Positions 16,468 to 24,767 of a stretch of DNA of 39,124 nt are shown one piece after another. The stretch spans positions 1 through 39,124 of the forward strand of contig JAMCWM010000027.1 in NCBI GenBank assembly GCA_023481175.1. Reading direction: 5' to 3'. Numbering within the stretch: position 1 is the first letter of the stretch; each line of letters begins with the position of its first letter. This stretch comes from Nitrospirota bacterium (GTDB lineage: Bacteria; Nitrospirota; Leptospirillia; Leptospirillales; Leptospirillaceae). A program made the translations under genes and the position numbers. Under the pieces are notes generated by a model. It saw only the letters and a program-made list of their open reading frames with translations, was not told where the DNA came from and made no database searches.

Positions 16468-18869
16468 CCCCTCTCCATCTCCACGGAAAAATCCTTCCCT
16501 TCCCAGCGGCGGGAAGCGGTCCAGAAGAAGGTGAAGGCCACGGGGGCCTCCTGGGATTGGGGAATGAAAAGGTCGACATGGCCGCATCCCGCCGCCGGCA
16601 GAAAAACCGCCTCCCGGTCCCCGACGCTCTTCCAGCCGTCGAGGGAGAAGCGGAGCCGGAAGGGGGCCAGGCCCAGGAGACGCAGGGTCTGGCCCGGACG
16701 CATCCGCCGGATCTGGCGGTTGAACTTCCAGATTTCGAGGTCCCGGCGTCCCCGGCCTTCCTCATAGCGACTTGCCACCGAAGGAATCTTGTCGAAGACG
16801 GCCCCGTCATGGACCGACCGGAGAAGACGGATATATTCGGCATGGGCCCAGGCCAGGGGGTTCGCCGCTCCGGTCGCCCGTCCGAAGCGGCAGGAGGAGC
16901 CGGAGAGGTCGGGGACGTCCCAGACCTGTTCGGGAATCAGCCCCCCCGAGGTCGCGAATCCCTCCATGGCCCTCAGATAGGGGGCCGGGTCCCGTCCCGC
17001 GGCCAGCTCGTAATGTCCTCTCTCCCCCGTCAGAAGGGGCCAGGCCCGCCCTTTCCCCCAGCCCAAAAAGGGCCCGCCGTCCTCCCGCTGTCCGTATCCG
17101 TCGTGGTTGTAGCGCCGGAAACAGGGCCCGAAGGGGGTCTCGACCCGGAGAAGGGCGTCGGTAACGGCGACCGAATCGACCACGAGGGGATCGTCGGCCC
17201 GCCGGATTCCGTACCGGACCAGATCCAGGAATCCCCCGTCGACGATCTCGCGGGCCGGAAACCGGAAGGGTGACCCCGGCGGCTGGTTGGCGAGCTCGAG
17301 CCAGGTCCGGTCGACCTCTTCCTCCGGAGAGGGGTCTCCCGCCGACGTGGGGAGAATCCGGACATAGTGCCGGGAGATTCCCGGCACGAGCGTTCCTGCC
17401 CGCGTGGTCGTCCAGCCGTCGAGGCGGCTCTCGAGAAAATCCGCATAGTCCAGGAAAAACTGGCCCTCCGCCGCGTCTCCCCGGATTTGCGCCCAGAGTC
17501 CGGCAGAGACCAGGGCCGCGATCATCGCCGCGAAGGTCGAGGGAGAGTAACCCCGGGCCTCCTCCCAGCGGTCCTGCTGGGTGGAGGGGCCGTGGCGCAC
17601 GAGGTAGGCGGCGGCGGAGAGGACCATGGGGTAGGGATCGAAGGCCTTGAGGCCGTTCTCCCGGAACAGTCTCCACGCCAGGATCACCGGATGGGCCACC
17701 CCGTCCAGCTGGATCCCCGTCCAGTAGGGAGATCCGTCCACCCAGAAGTTCTGGTGGAATCCCCCGTCGGGAAGCTGGCTGGCCGCAAGGTAGACCAGGG
17801 CCCGGTAGGGGCTTTCGGCGTCCCCCAGGGCCAGGAGGCCCAGGGCGCTGTGGCAGAGATCCCGGGTCCAGACGAGATGGTAGCCTCCCAGCCCTGCCTG
17901 ATCGTCGTGGAAGTCGCCCCAGGGGATGCTCTGGGAGGCGATGATCGCTCCGGGATAGAGCTTGTCCTCGTGGGACCGGAGAATGTTGTGGCTGATCCGG
18001 TAGAGCCGACCCCCGTCGCCTCCGTGGGCCCCCAGGGGAAGGATCTTGTCCGTGACCCGGCTCCACTGCTCGAGAAAGCGCCCCTTCTGTTCGACGAAGT
18101 GGATCCCCAGGGACTGGAAAAGGGTGGTCAGGGCTCCATGCTGACCCGTTCCGAAGGAGAGGCCGACTGTGAATTCCTGGGAGCCTTCGATGGCAAGCTC
18201 CCCCACTCCCGCCACATTTCCGTCGGTGGCCCGGTCGAACTCCCAGCGGAGGGTCCGGTGGCGGAAAAGGTCCGTAACCCCGTCGCTCTCCCCCACGAAG
18301 CCGCACGAGAGGCGGCGGAAGGGGAGGGTCGCCCCCAGAGCCATGAAGACCCCGTTCTTCCACCCCAGGAGACCGCTTTTTCCGGCGTGGAAAAAGCGGC
18401 GCAAGCTGTTTCCGGCCCCCCCCACGTCAAGGTGGGGTTCGACAAGGACGAAGAGCCGGAGACGGGGAAGCAGGGCGGGGTCGCCCTCGAGGCGGACGCG
18501 AAGCAGAAGGCAGGGCAGGTGGGGATCCCCCATCACCTCCTTGACGATCCGGTAGCGCCCTGCGGGATCGAAGGAGACGATCCGGTAGCCCGGGGCCTCG
18601 GTCTCCCCGAAAAAGGAAAGGTCGTGCCGAAGGTCCCGCCGCTCCTCGTGCACGAAGGTCCCGTCGGTGACGAGGAACTCGAGGTCCCGGATCTGGGGAC
18701 GGTCCACCGTCGGATAGTAGACCTCGTTCACGATCCCGTGGGAGAGGGTGTACCAGAGGTTCGAGGCGGTGTTGTAAGCCGTTCCGATCCCGTCCTTGCG
18801 GCTTGATGTCCAGCGGGGCGGCGTTCCGGGATGGCCGAAGGCCTCCTCTCCCCATTGTCCGGAATCCAT
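16464..18869 (-). CDS. GH15 glucoamylase / glucodextranase-like glycoside hydrolase
   Basis: 801 residues. It starts with the family signature GHPGTPPRW, then SSRKDGIGTAYNTASNLWYTLSHG and NEVYYPTVDRPQ. These form the N-terminal beta-sandwich region of bacterial GH15 enzymes. The (alpha/alpha)6 barrel follows with VWTRDLCHSALG, DRWEEARGYSPSTFAA (general acid Glu) and LLTGERGHYELAAG (general base Glu). It releases glucose from alpha-glucans or maltodextrins. No signal peptide, so probably cytoplasmic, acting on glycogen-type stores. ATG 18869 has GGGAGG 4 bases upstream; an in-frame ATG at about 18961 would add a Cys-containing N-terminus unlike the family. The 186-bp gap upstream has no other gene. 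Confidence 0.9.
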   Translation of the reverse strand: MDSGQWGEEAFGHPGTPPRWTSSRKDGIGTAYNTASNLWYTLSHGIVNEVYYPTVDRPQIRDLEFLVTDGTFVHEERRDLRHDLSFFGETEAPGYRIVSFDPAGRYRIVKEVMGDPHLPCLLLRVRLEGDPALLPRLRLFVLVEPHLDVGGAGNSLRRFFHAGKSGLLGWKNGVFMALGATLPFRRLSCGFVGESDGVTDLFRHRTLRWEFDRATDGNVAGVGELAIEGSQEFTVGLSFGTGQHGALTTLFQSLGIHFVEQKGRFLEQWSRVTDKILPLGAHGGDGGRLYRISHNILRSHEDKLYPGAIIASQSIPWGDFHDDQAGLGGYHLVWTRDLCHSALGLLALGDAESPYRALVYLAASQLPDGGFHQNFWVDGSPYWTGIQLDGVAHPVILAWRLFRENGLKAFDPYPMVLSAAAYLVRHGPSTQQDRWEEARGYSPSTFAAMIAALVSAGLWAQIRGDAAEGQFFLDYADFLESRLDGWTTTRAGTLVPGISRHYVRILPTSAGDPSPEEEVDRTWLELANQPPGSPFRFPAREIVDGGFLDLVRYGIRRADDPLVVDSVAVTDALLRVETPFGPCFRRYNHDGYGQREDGGPFLGWGKGRAWPLLTGERGHYELAAGRDPAPYLRAMEGFATSGGLIPEQVWDVPDLSGSSCRFGRATGAANPLAWAHAEYIRLLRSVHDGAVFDKIPSVASRYEEGRGRRDLEIWKFNRQIRRMRPGQTLRLLGLAPFRLRFSLDGWKSVGDREAVFLPAAGCGHVDLFIPQSQEAPVAFTFFWTASRRWEGKDFSVEMERG

Positions 18870-19055
18870 AGGACCTCCCGGTAGAAAAAAGTGCGGTCTG
18901 TCGTTTTCGGCAAGCGTGGCAAAGCAGCCGACTTTGGTCAACCCCGTTCGGGCTTCCTTCATGGCTGCCCCCTCTTCGGCCAAAACTCTCTGAAGGCCCG
19001 AAAGAAGGGATTCCAGACCGCCGAGGCGATTCCGCCCGACAAGGCGGCCGGAGGA

Positions 19056-20663
19056 TCACGGTCCGGACGGCGGTCCCTCGGACAGCTCCCGCATGTAGCG
19101 GACGATCTCCTCGTCGGGAACGGTCGCCCGGAGGGCCAGCCGGAGGATCAGAAGGCTCAGGAGCCCCACCAGGCCCATGTCGGCAAAGAAGGGAATGGTC
19201 CCCCGCCCTCCCAGACTCCCGGGCCCAAGCTCCGACAGGACCCACATTCCCCCGAAATAGGGCAGGACCCACCAGCTGTGGGCCAGACCCCACTCCTCCC
19301 GGAGGCTCCCTTCCCTCCTCCGCCCGGAAAGGAACCGCCCGAAGAGAGTTCCCAGGAGGACAAGAAGAAGAGCCAGGAGGGTGAAGCGCAGGGTGGCAAG
19401 CCCCGACCAGAAGACGATCCAGTTCGACACCACGAAGGCCAGCGGGGCTGTGAGTTCCGCCTTAAAGAGACGGAAAGGCCGGGGAAGGTCCGGCATGGCC
19501 TGGCGGAGCTGGAGAAGAATGACCGGACCCAGGCAATAGGAGAGGACGGTCACGGAGGAGATGTAGGCCACGAGCCGGTGCCAGGACGGGAAGGGAAAAA
19601 AGAAGAAGGATCCCAGGAACCAGGACAGGAGAAGGCCGGCCCAGGGAACCCCCTGGCGGTTGATCCGGGAGAGGAGACGGGGGGCGCTGCCCGTCTCGCC
19701 CTGGGCCATGGCGATGCGGGCCGCCGAAGTCAGGTAGATGAAGGCCGTGCCGGCCGGGGAGACCAGGGCGTCGGCGTAGAGGACCAGCCCCCACCAGAGG
19801 GCCCCCAGGGAGACGGCCAGGGCCGCGAAGGGGCCGGTGACTCCCGAGAAGGTGAGACCCCGCCAGCCTCCCTTCGAGAGCGCCCCCGGGTCGACCGAGA
19901 GGAGAAAGGCCGCCTCGAGGCCCATATAGAGGAGGCTTCCCACGAGGACGGAGCCGATGACGGCTATGGGAATGTTCCGCCCCGGATTCTTTGTCTCTCC
20001 CGCCAGATCGACCGCTTGACGGAACCCGAAGAAGCTGAAGATGACCCCGGCGTTGCCCACGGCCAGGAACATTCCCTCGAGGCCTGCGCGGGGCATTCCG
20101 ACGGAGAGGTTTTCCGGGTGGAAGGAGAGGAAGAGGAGAAGGCCGATAGTGGCGAAGGGGATGGCGAGCTTCCACCAGGTGGCGGCGCTGTTGATCATAA
20201 GGACGAGCCGGATCACCAGGAAGTTGAGGGCGGTGATCGCCCCCAGAAGCAGGATGGCGATCCCCGTCCCCCGGGGAGTCAGAAGGCCCGATCCGGGATC
20301 GACGAACCCCGGCAGATAGTTGTTGGCGTAGGCCAGGATCGCCATCACCTCGACGGGGGGGACGGAGACGTAGGAAAAAAAGAGGATCCAGCTCCAGAGC
20401 TTTCCCAGGAGGGGACCGTTTCCGATGTGGCTCATGTGGATGATGGCCCCGCTCCGGGGAACGAGAGGGCCCAGTTCGGCGTAGACCAGCCCCAGAAGGA
20501 GAATGGAGAGGCCTCCGATCGCCCAGGATCCGAGCGACAGCGGACCGGCCTCCCGGGCGGCGTTCAGGGGACCGAAGAGCCATCCGGAACCGATGACGGC
20601 ACCGAGGCTGGCATAGAGAAGGCCGATCGGCCCTCCTTCGCGGCGAAGGGATCCGGAGGTCAA
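19056..20663 (-). CDS. APC-superfamily amino acid permease
   Basis: 535 residues with 12 or more membrane helices. The first helix carries the typical unwound substrate-binding segment (ASLGAVIGSGWLFG), and FSFFGFRQAVDLAGETKNPGRNIP matches the family's conserved helix 6 and following loop. It imports amino acids or related amines by cation coupling at the inner membrane; which one is unknown. Start is TTG with GGAGGG 9 bases upstream, the motif being part of the preceding gene's last codons. Only 6 bases separate it from the PstS-like gene, so the two are probably co-expressed. Confidence 0.88.
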   Translation of the reverse strand: MTSGSLRREGGPIGLLYASLGAVIGSGWLFGPLNAAREAGPLSLGSWAIGGLSILLLGLVYAELGPLVPRSGAIIHMSHIGNGPLLGKLWSWILFFSYVSVPPVEVMAILAYANNYLPGFVDPGSGLLTPRGTGIAILLLGAITALNFLVIRLVLMINSAATWWKLAIPFATIGLLLFLSFHPENLSVGMPRAGLEGMFLAVGNAGVIFSFFGFRQAVDLAGETKNPGRNIPIAVIGSVLVGSLLYMGLEAAFLLSVDPGALSKGGWRGLTFSGVTGPFAALAVSLGALWWGLVLYADALVSPAGTAFIYLTSAARIAMAQGETGSAPRLLSRINRQGVPWAGLLLSWFLGSFFFFPFPSWHRLVAYISSVTVLSYCLGPVILLQLRQAMPDLPRPFRLFKAELTAPLAFVVSNWIVFWSGLATLRFTLLALLLVLLGTLFGRFLSGRRREGSLREEWGLAHSWWVLPYFGGMWVLSELGPGSLGGRGTIPFFADMGLVGLLSLLILRLALRATVPDEEIVRYMRELSEGPPSGP

Positions 20664-20669
20664 GAGGGA

Positions 20670-21761
20670 CTACCCTCCGGTCGTCGGCCGGAAGGAATTT
20701 CCGGGAAGGACCTCCCTGAGCTTCCGGATCAGCCGCGAACGGGCCGGAAGGCCCGAAAGGGGAACGAAGCCCTGGGAGGAGGTATAGGCCGGAGCCTGGC
20801 CCTCCGTCAGGACCCACACGACCAGGCGGCGAACCTCGGCCATCGTCGCCTCCGGCAGGTCGGGGCTCACCATCCAGAACTCCACGCCGGTCACCGGCCA
20901 GGCTCCCGGGACGGACCCTCCCCCCACCAGGGACCGGTTGTAGCCCTCCGGAAAGGAGGTCCGGGAACCCAGCCCCTCCACTCCCGATCCGATCGAGCGG
21001 ACAGACGGGATCACAAACCGGCCGGCATCATTTTCGAGCGCCACCGGAAGGAGATCCGACCGGCCGAGCCATCCCAGCCCCACATAGCCGATCGACCCTT
21101 CCCGGGCGCGGACTTCCGCCACGACCGAACGGGAGCCGGAAACGGCCCGTTCCCGAGGGTTCCGGGGCCATTCCGGAAGGAGGTCGCGGCCCACGTTCTC
21201 CCTCCACCACCGGCTGGAATGGGCCAGATAGTCGGTCAGGAGAAAGGTCGTTCCCGAGGCGTCGGAGCGCACGACCGGGCGGACCGGAAGATGGGGAAGG
21301 GAGCGGCCGGGATTCTCCCGCCGAAGGAGGGGATCGTCCCAGAAAGCGATCCGGCCCGAAAGGAGGCGGGCCAGGAGGGGGCCGGAAAGACGCAGGGGTG
21401 TCCGGCCGGCCGACGCGGGAAGGTTGACGACCGGCACCACACCCTCGAGGGCCACCGGAATGAGGACAATATGGCCCTTTTTGGCCAGCTCCCGGGAGGA
21501 GAGAAAGATGTCCGAGGCGCCGATCGACACGTTCCCCTCCGCCGTGCCGGCAATCCCGGCCCCCGAACCCGGGGCCCTGACCCGGAGGGTGACCCCCGGA
21601 TGATCCCGTTCATACCCCCGGGCCCAGGCGAGATTCGCGGGATAGAGCATGGAGGAGCCGGAGAGGATGAGCTCTTCGGAAAAGGCGGAGGAGGGGGCAA
21701 GGAGTCCCCCTCCCAACAGGGCCAGAAGGGTCCAAAGGCGGAAAGGGCGACGAAGAAGCAT
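20670..21761 (-). CDS. PstS-like phosphate-binding protein (PBP superfamily)
   Basis: 363 residues with a cleavable signal peptide (about 1-28, SSAFSEE). Phosphate-binding-protein motifs are GSSMLYPANLAWARGY near the N-terminus, APGSGAGIAGTAEGNVSIGASD, and RSDASGTTFLLTDYL. In PstS these loops hydrogen-bond phosphate. No PstC, PstA, PstB or PhoU gene is next to it; it lies between a small membrane protein and an APC permease. It may bind phosphate for a transporter encoded elsewhere, or another oxyanion. GGAGG lies 5-6 bases before the ATG. Confidence 0.82.
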   Translation of the reverse strand: MLLRRPFRLWTLLALLGGGLLAPSSAFSEELILSGSSMLYPANLAWARGYERDHPGVTLRVRAPGSGAGIAGTAEGNVSIGASDIFLSSRELAKKGHIVLIPVALEGVVPVVNLPASAGRTPLRLSGPLLARLLSGRIAFWDDPLLRRENPGRSLPHLPVRPVVRSDASGTTFLLTDYLAHSSRWWRENVGRDLLPEWPRNPRERAVSGSRSVVAEVRAREGSIGYVGLGWLGRSDLLPVALENDAGRFVIPSVRSIGSGVEGLGSRTSFPEGYNRSLVGGGSVPGAWPVTGVEFWMVSPDLPEATMAEVRRLVVWVLTEGQAPAYTSSQGFVPLSGLPARSRLIRKLREVLPGNSFRPTTGG

Positions 21762-21776
21762 GGAGGCCTCCCTGGG

Positions 21777-22058
21777 TTATCCGGTTTTATCATTCGGCCC
21801 CGCGGGGCCGGCGGGCTGTCCGGATCCCTTTTTTCCGGTCCGGGGGTTCTCGGGCTGGATCGGCCGGGGCCGGGGCGTGCCGAGTCCCGAGAGGAAGTAC
21901 CCGGAGTAGAAGGTCGCGATGCCGAAGAGGAAGATCTTGAGAAGAACCATCATCGTCATGCTCTGGACGAAGAAGAGCACGACGTCGACGAAGGTCACGA
22001 CAAGGCCCAAAAGCTGAAGGGCCCGTCCCAGGGGATAAAGCAGGTCACGCACGGGCAT
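21777..22058 (-). CDS. Small two-helix membrane protein
   Basis: 93 residues, family not recognised. Two hydrophobic segments (about 12-34 and 37-57) are followed by a Pro/Gly-rich polar tail. The ATG at 22058 has GGAGGAGGG before it and overlaps the end of the dehydrogenase gene by 14 bases. The gene lies 15 bases before the PstS-like gene. It is clearly part of the bamD-led operon, but nothing indicates its job. Confidence 0.72.
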   Translation of the reverse strand: MPVRDLLYPLGRALQLLGLVVTFVDVVLFFVQSMTMMVLLKIFLFGIATFYSGYFLSGLGTPRPRPIQPENPRTGKKGSGQPAGPAGPNDKTG

Positions 22059-22503
22059 CCCTCCTCCGGATCTCGGAAAGACACAGGTCGGCCAGCTCCC
22101 GGGACCGCTCCGGATCGGGAGGCCGGCAGGCCACGGCCAGGACGACCGTGTCCTCCTGGCGGGTGGCCGGAACGGTGAGGGGCCGAATCGCCGTCCGGGT
22201 GGCCACGTTGGTCAGGGGGCCTCCGGTCCGGGTGGCGATCCGGTCGTTCACCGTCGCGTCGTCGGTCAGGGCGAAGACCAGCCGGAAGGAGGACTCGTCC
22301 CCCTCGAGGTAGGCTCTCCGGATCCAGAGGATCTTCCCCTCCTCCGAAAGCCGCGCGAGCTCCCCTTTGGCCTCGGGAGAAATGAGGGTGACCCGGGCGC
22401 CCGCCTCGAGGAGACGACCGATCCTCCGGCGGGCGACGGAGCCCCCTCCCACCACCAGGACCGGCTCACCGGAGAGGTCGGCAAAAAGGGGAAAGTATCC
22501 CAT
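22045..22503 (-). CDS. Precorrin-2 dehydrogenase (sirohaem synthase N-terminal type)
   Basis: 152 residues. The Rossmann NAD-binding start (MGYFPLFADLSGEPVLVVGGGSVARRRI) and ATRTGGPLTNVA are the signatures of CysG-N/Met8/SirC enzymes that oxidise precorrin-2 to sirohydrochlorin. The family is usually 200 residues or more because of a C-terminal helical domain; here most of that domain is missing, leaving the dinucleotide and dimerisation parts. The start codon overlaps the bamD stop by one base (TGATG). It could feed sirohaem or haem d1/cobalamin synthesis. Confidence 0.82.
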   Translation of the reverse strand: MGYFPLFADLSGEPVLVVGGGSVARRRIGRLLEAGARVTLISPEAKGELARLSEEGKILWIRRAYLEGDESSFRLVFALTDDATVNDRIATRTGGPLTNVATRTAIRPLTVPATRQEDTVVLAVACRPPDPERSRELADLCLSEIRRRDARA

Positions 22504-23231
22504 CAGAGATATCCCCGCCTTTTCCAGTAGTCGAGCAGGATCCGGGCCTTTCCGGAATAGGGGGAGGCCTTCCCCTGGCGAACGATGGTCTCCATGACCG
22601 AGGCCGCCTTCTTTCTCTTCTTTTCCCGGAAAAGGGACTTGGCGTACCAGAACTGGGCCCGGGTATAGATCTTGGAGTCGGGATACTTGAGAAGAATCGA
22701 GTGGAACCGGTAGGCCGCCGCCTTGTAGAACTTGGTCCGGTAGTAGAAATTGCCCACGTAGAAATGAAGCGCGGCCTTTCTTTCCCGGCAGAAGGCGACC
22801 TTCTTCTCCGCCTTTTCCACATAAGGAGAATCGGGATACTCGTCGATCACCTTCTGGAAGTCGGCCAGGGCCTTCTCTGTCGGCGTCGGATCCCGGTCGA
22901 CCTTCCCGATCTGGTAAAAGTCGCACATCCCGATCCGGTACTGGGCGAAGGCCGCCAGGGGATGGGTGGGATGAAGCTCCAGGAAGCGCTTGTATTCCCC
23001 CCGGGCCTCGATGAAATCCCCCTTGAAGTAAAAGCGGGAAGCCTCGTCAAGGAGAGCCGATGTCCCGAAGGCCTTCGTCCGGAAGGAATGGGTCGGCTCG
23101 TCCTTGGGAAGGATGTTGGTGAAGGGGTTGTACTTCTGGAAGGCATCGCTGAGACTCGCGCATCCTCCCAGCCCCGCGATCAGCAGAGTTCCCGCCAGAA
23201 GACCCGCCAGACGTTTTCCCGTTTCTCCCAC
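22503..23231 (-). CDS. bamD: BamD-like outer-membrane assembly lipoprotein
   Basis: 242 residues. A lipoprotein signal (hydrophobic about 8-22, lipobox LGGC, Cys24) precedes tetratricopeptide-type helices. The TPR region is typical BamD/YfiO: LLDEASRFYFKGDFIEARGEYKRFLELHPTHP, then FQKVIDEYPDSPYVEKA and FHSILLKYPDSKI. BamD is an outer-membrane lipoprotein that with BamA folds beta-barrel proteins. GTG 23231 is chosen because GGAGGGG lies 7 bases upstream. Its presence shows a diderm cell envelope. Confidence 0.85.
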   Translation of the reverse strand: MGETGKRLAGLLAGTLLIAGLGGCASLSDAFQKYNPFTNILPKDEPTHSFRTKAFGTSALLDEASRFYFKGDFIEARGEYKRFLELHPTHPLAAFAQYRIGMCDFYQIGKVDRDPTPTEKALADFQKVIDEYPDSPYVEKAEKKVAFCRERKAALHFYVGNFYYRTKFYKAAAYRFHSILLKYPDSKIYTRAQFWYAKSLFREKKRKKAASVMETIVRQGKASPYSGKARILLDYWKRRGYL

Positions 23232-23246
23232 CCTGCGTCCCCTCCC

Positions 23247-23275
23247 TTGACGGCCTTCCTCTCCGGCCGCACAAT
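23247..23275 (+). promoter_or_regulatory. Probable promoter of the FabH-like gene
   Basis: TTGACG and CACAAT with a 17-base spacer, ending about 43 bases before the start codon, in the short gap between the divergent bamD and FabH-like genes. Confidence 0.5.
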
Positions 23276-23317
23276 GACAGTCATGCCCACACCCTCGTTT
23301 CCTCTCCGGAGCCATCC

Positions 23318-24289
23318 ATGACGCCGCGACCGGTCTATCTCCGGACCCCGGGACGGGCCACCGGATCCCGCCTCCTCGACAACAGCGAGCTTTCGGCCCT
23401 CACGGGAACGTCCCCCGAGGCCATTCTTCGCCTCACCGGGATCCGGACCCGGTCCTACGCCCCCTTCGAGGACGAGGTGACCCTGGCCGTCCGGGCGGCC
23501 GAAGACCTCTTCCGCCGCCTTTCGGGACCCCGGAGGCCGGATTTTCTGCTGGCCGCCACCACCACGCCCCGAAGCTTCATCCCGTCCACCGCCGCCCGGA
23601 TCTCGTCCTGCCTCTACCCCGACGGAGGTCCGCCGGCCATGGACGTGGGGGGATCCTGCGCCGCCTTCATGACGGGACTCTTCACCGCCCGGAGCCTGGT
23701 CGCCTCCGGCATGGCCCGGGAAATCCTCCTCGTGAACACCGAGCGGAAGACCGGCCATGTTTGCCCCGTCCATACCCCGGAGACGGCTCTCCTCTTCGGG
23801 GACGCCGCCTCGGCCGCCTGGATCTCCGCCGATCCGGAGGGGCCGGGGCCGGCCTTTCTCCTTCGGGACATCCGGATCGGAGCCGACGGCAGGAACGCCT
23901 CCCTCATCACCTACGCCCCCGATCCGGAGACCGGACGCAAGATCCTGGCGATGGACGGCCCTGCCCTGTTCCGGCAGGCGGTCCGGACCCTCTCCCGGGA
24001 GATCGGATTCCTCCTCCGGGATCACGGCCTCCTGCCCGGAGAGGCCGGGGCCTGTCTCCTGCATCAGGCCAACGGCCGCATCCTGGACGGGATCGCGAGC
24101 CGTCTGGGTCTTCCCCCGGAGCGGATTCCCCGGACGGTGTCCGTCTATGGTAACACGTCTTCGGCCAGTCTGGGGATCACCCTCGGGGAATTTCTCGAAA
24201 AATCTCAGGATCCGCCTCCGGGACCCCTGGTCCTGGGAGCCATCGGCGGGGGAATCACCTGGGGGGTGGGGCTTCTCGAACCGGCGTGA
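23318..24289 (+). CDS. fabH: 3-oxoacyl-ACP synthase III family protein
   Basis: 323 residues, thiolase fold. The FabH catalytic triad is present: Cys114 in DVGGSCAAF, His249 in LHQANGRI and Asn279 in YGNTSSAS. The substrate-gate region LTGIRTR replaces the usual RTGI. FabH condenses acetyl-CoA (or another acyl-CoA) with malonyl-ACP to begin fatty acid synthesis. It is not beside other fab genes, so it may be the house enzyme or a paralogue making a special lipid. CGGAG lies 7 bases before the ATG. Confidence 0.82.
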   Translation: MTPRPVYLRTPGRATGSRLLDNSELSALTGTSPEAILRLTGIRTRSYAPFEDEVTLAVRAAEDLFRRLSGPRRPDFLLAATTTPRSFIPSTAARISSCLYPDGGPPAMDVGGSCAAFMTGLFTARSLVASGMAREILLVNTERKTGHVCPVHTPETALLFGDAASAAWISADPEGPGPAFLLRDIRIGADGRNASLITYAPDPETGRKILAMDGPALFRQAVRTLSREIGFLLRDHGLLPGEAGACLLHQANGRILDGIASRLGLPPERIPRTVSVYGNTSSASLGITLGEFLEKSQDPPPGPLVLGAIGGGITWGVGLLEPA

Positions 24290-24386
24290 GGCCCGGAGGG
24301 GGCCATCCCCCATCGCTTTCCGGTTCCCCGCATTTTCCGCTTGAGGATCAAGCTTCCCGACCCTTATTCAAGTCTCACAATTGCCT

Positions 24387-24415
24387 TTGACATAAAAAAC
24401 GAATGCAGTTTACAC
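24387..24415 (+). promoter_or_regulatory. Promoter of the orphan antitoxin, with possible operator
   Basis: A perfect TTGACA (24387-24392) has TTACAC as possible -10 after 17 bases. Just downstream TTTAC-TGGC-GTAAA (24424-24437) is an inverted repeat that could be an autoregulation site. Confidence 0.45.
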
Positions 24416-24496
24416 TTTTTTTATTTACTGGCGTAAAGTTCCGGCCTTCGAGCCAGGGAAGGTAAGGGTTCGAACAAGAACAGGAGAACGGTTTCC

Positions 24497-24718
24497 TTGG
24501 AAAATACTCCCTTCAGCGCCAACGAAGAATGGATCAAATCCGCACGGGAGCGTGCCAGAAAGCAGCATACGACGCTCAACGAGGCCTTCCGGAAGCGGCT
24601 TCTCGCGTATTCCCGCCAGGGTCAAAGGGAGGAGGAAGCCTGTCGGGTCATCGACGAATTGCGGGGCCGTGTCCGCCTTGGGCGCAAATTGACCCGGAAT
24701 GCGATGAATGAGCGCTGA
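24497..24718 (+). CDS. Ribbon-helix-helix-type antitoxin
   Basis: 73 residues. The layout (TPFSANEEWIKSARERARK, then TTLNEAFRKRL) is that of small type II antitoxins whose N-terminal strand-helix-helix binds DNA and whose tail (here a basic segment with RGRVRLGRKLTRNAMNER) wraps the toxin, typically a PIN-domain VapC. Start is TTG with AGGAGA about 10 bases upstream. The surroundings are AT-rich compared with the neighbouring genes, hinting at transfer. Only a stub of the expected toxin follows. Confidence 0.68.
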   Translation: MENTPFSANEEWIKSARERARKQHTTLNEAFRKRLLAYSRQGQREEEACRVIDELRGRVRLGRKLTRNAMNER

Positions 24719-24767
24719 CAGGTTCATTGAGAAAAACTTCTCCAATTCAAGGACCCGGGGATCCTGA
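24708..24767 (+). pseudogene. Truncated toxin stub (VapC-like N-terminus)
   Basis: An ATG overlapping the antitoxin stop starts a 19-codon frame beginning MSADRF, a common opening of PIN-domain toxins, then runs into unrelated sequence and stops before NtrX's end. The toxin body appears deleted. The match is short, so this is tentative. Confidence 0.35.

Noticed and set aside
18891-22178. A 1095-codon open frame on the plus strand across the permease and PstS-like genes
   Set aside because: High GC leaves antisense frames open. Its translation is rich in Gly, Glu, Arg and Pro with no family signature, and three well-supported minus-strand genes with ribosome sites occupy the same DNA.
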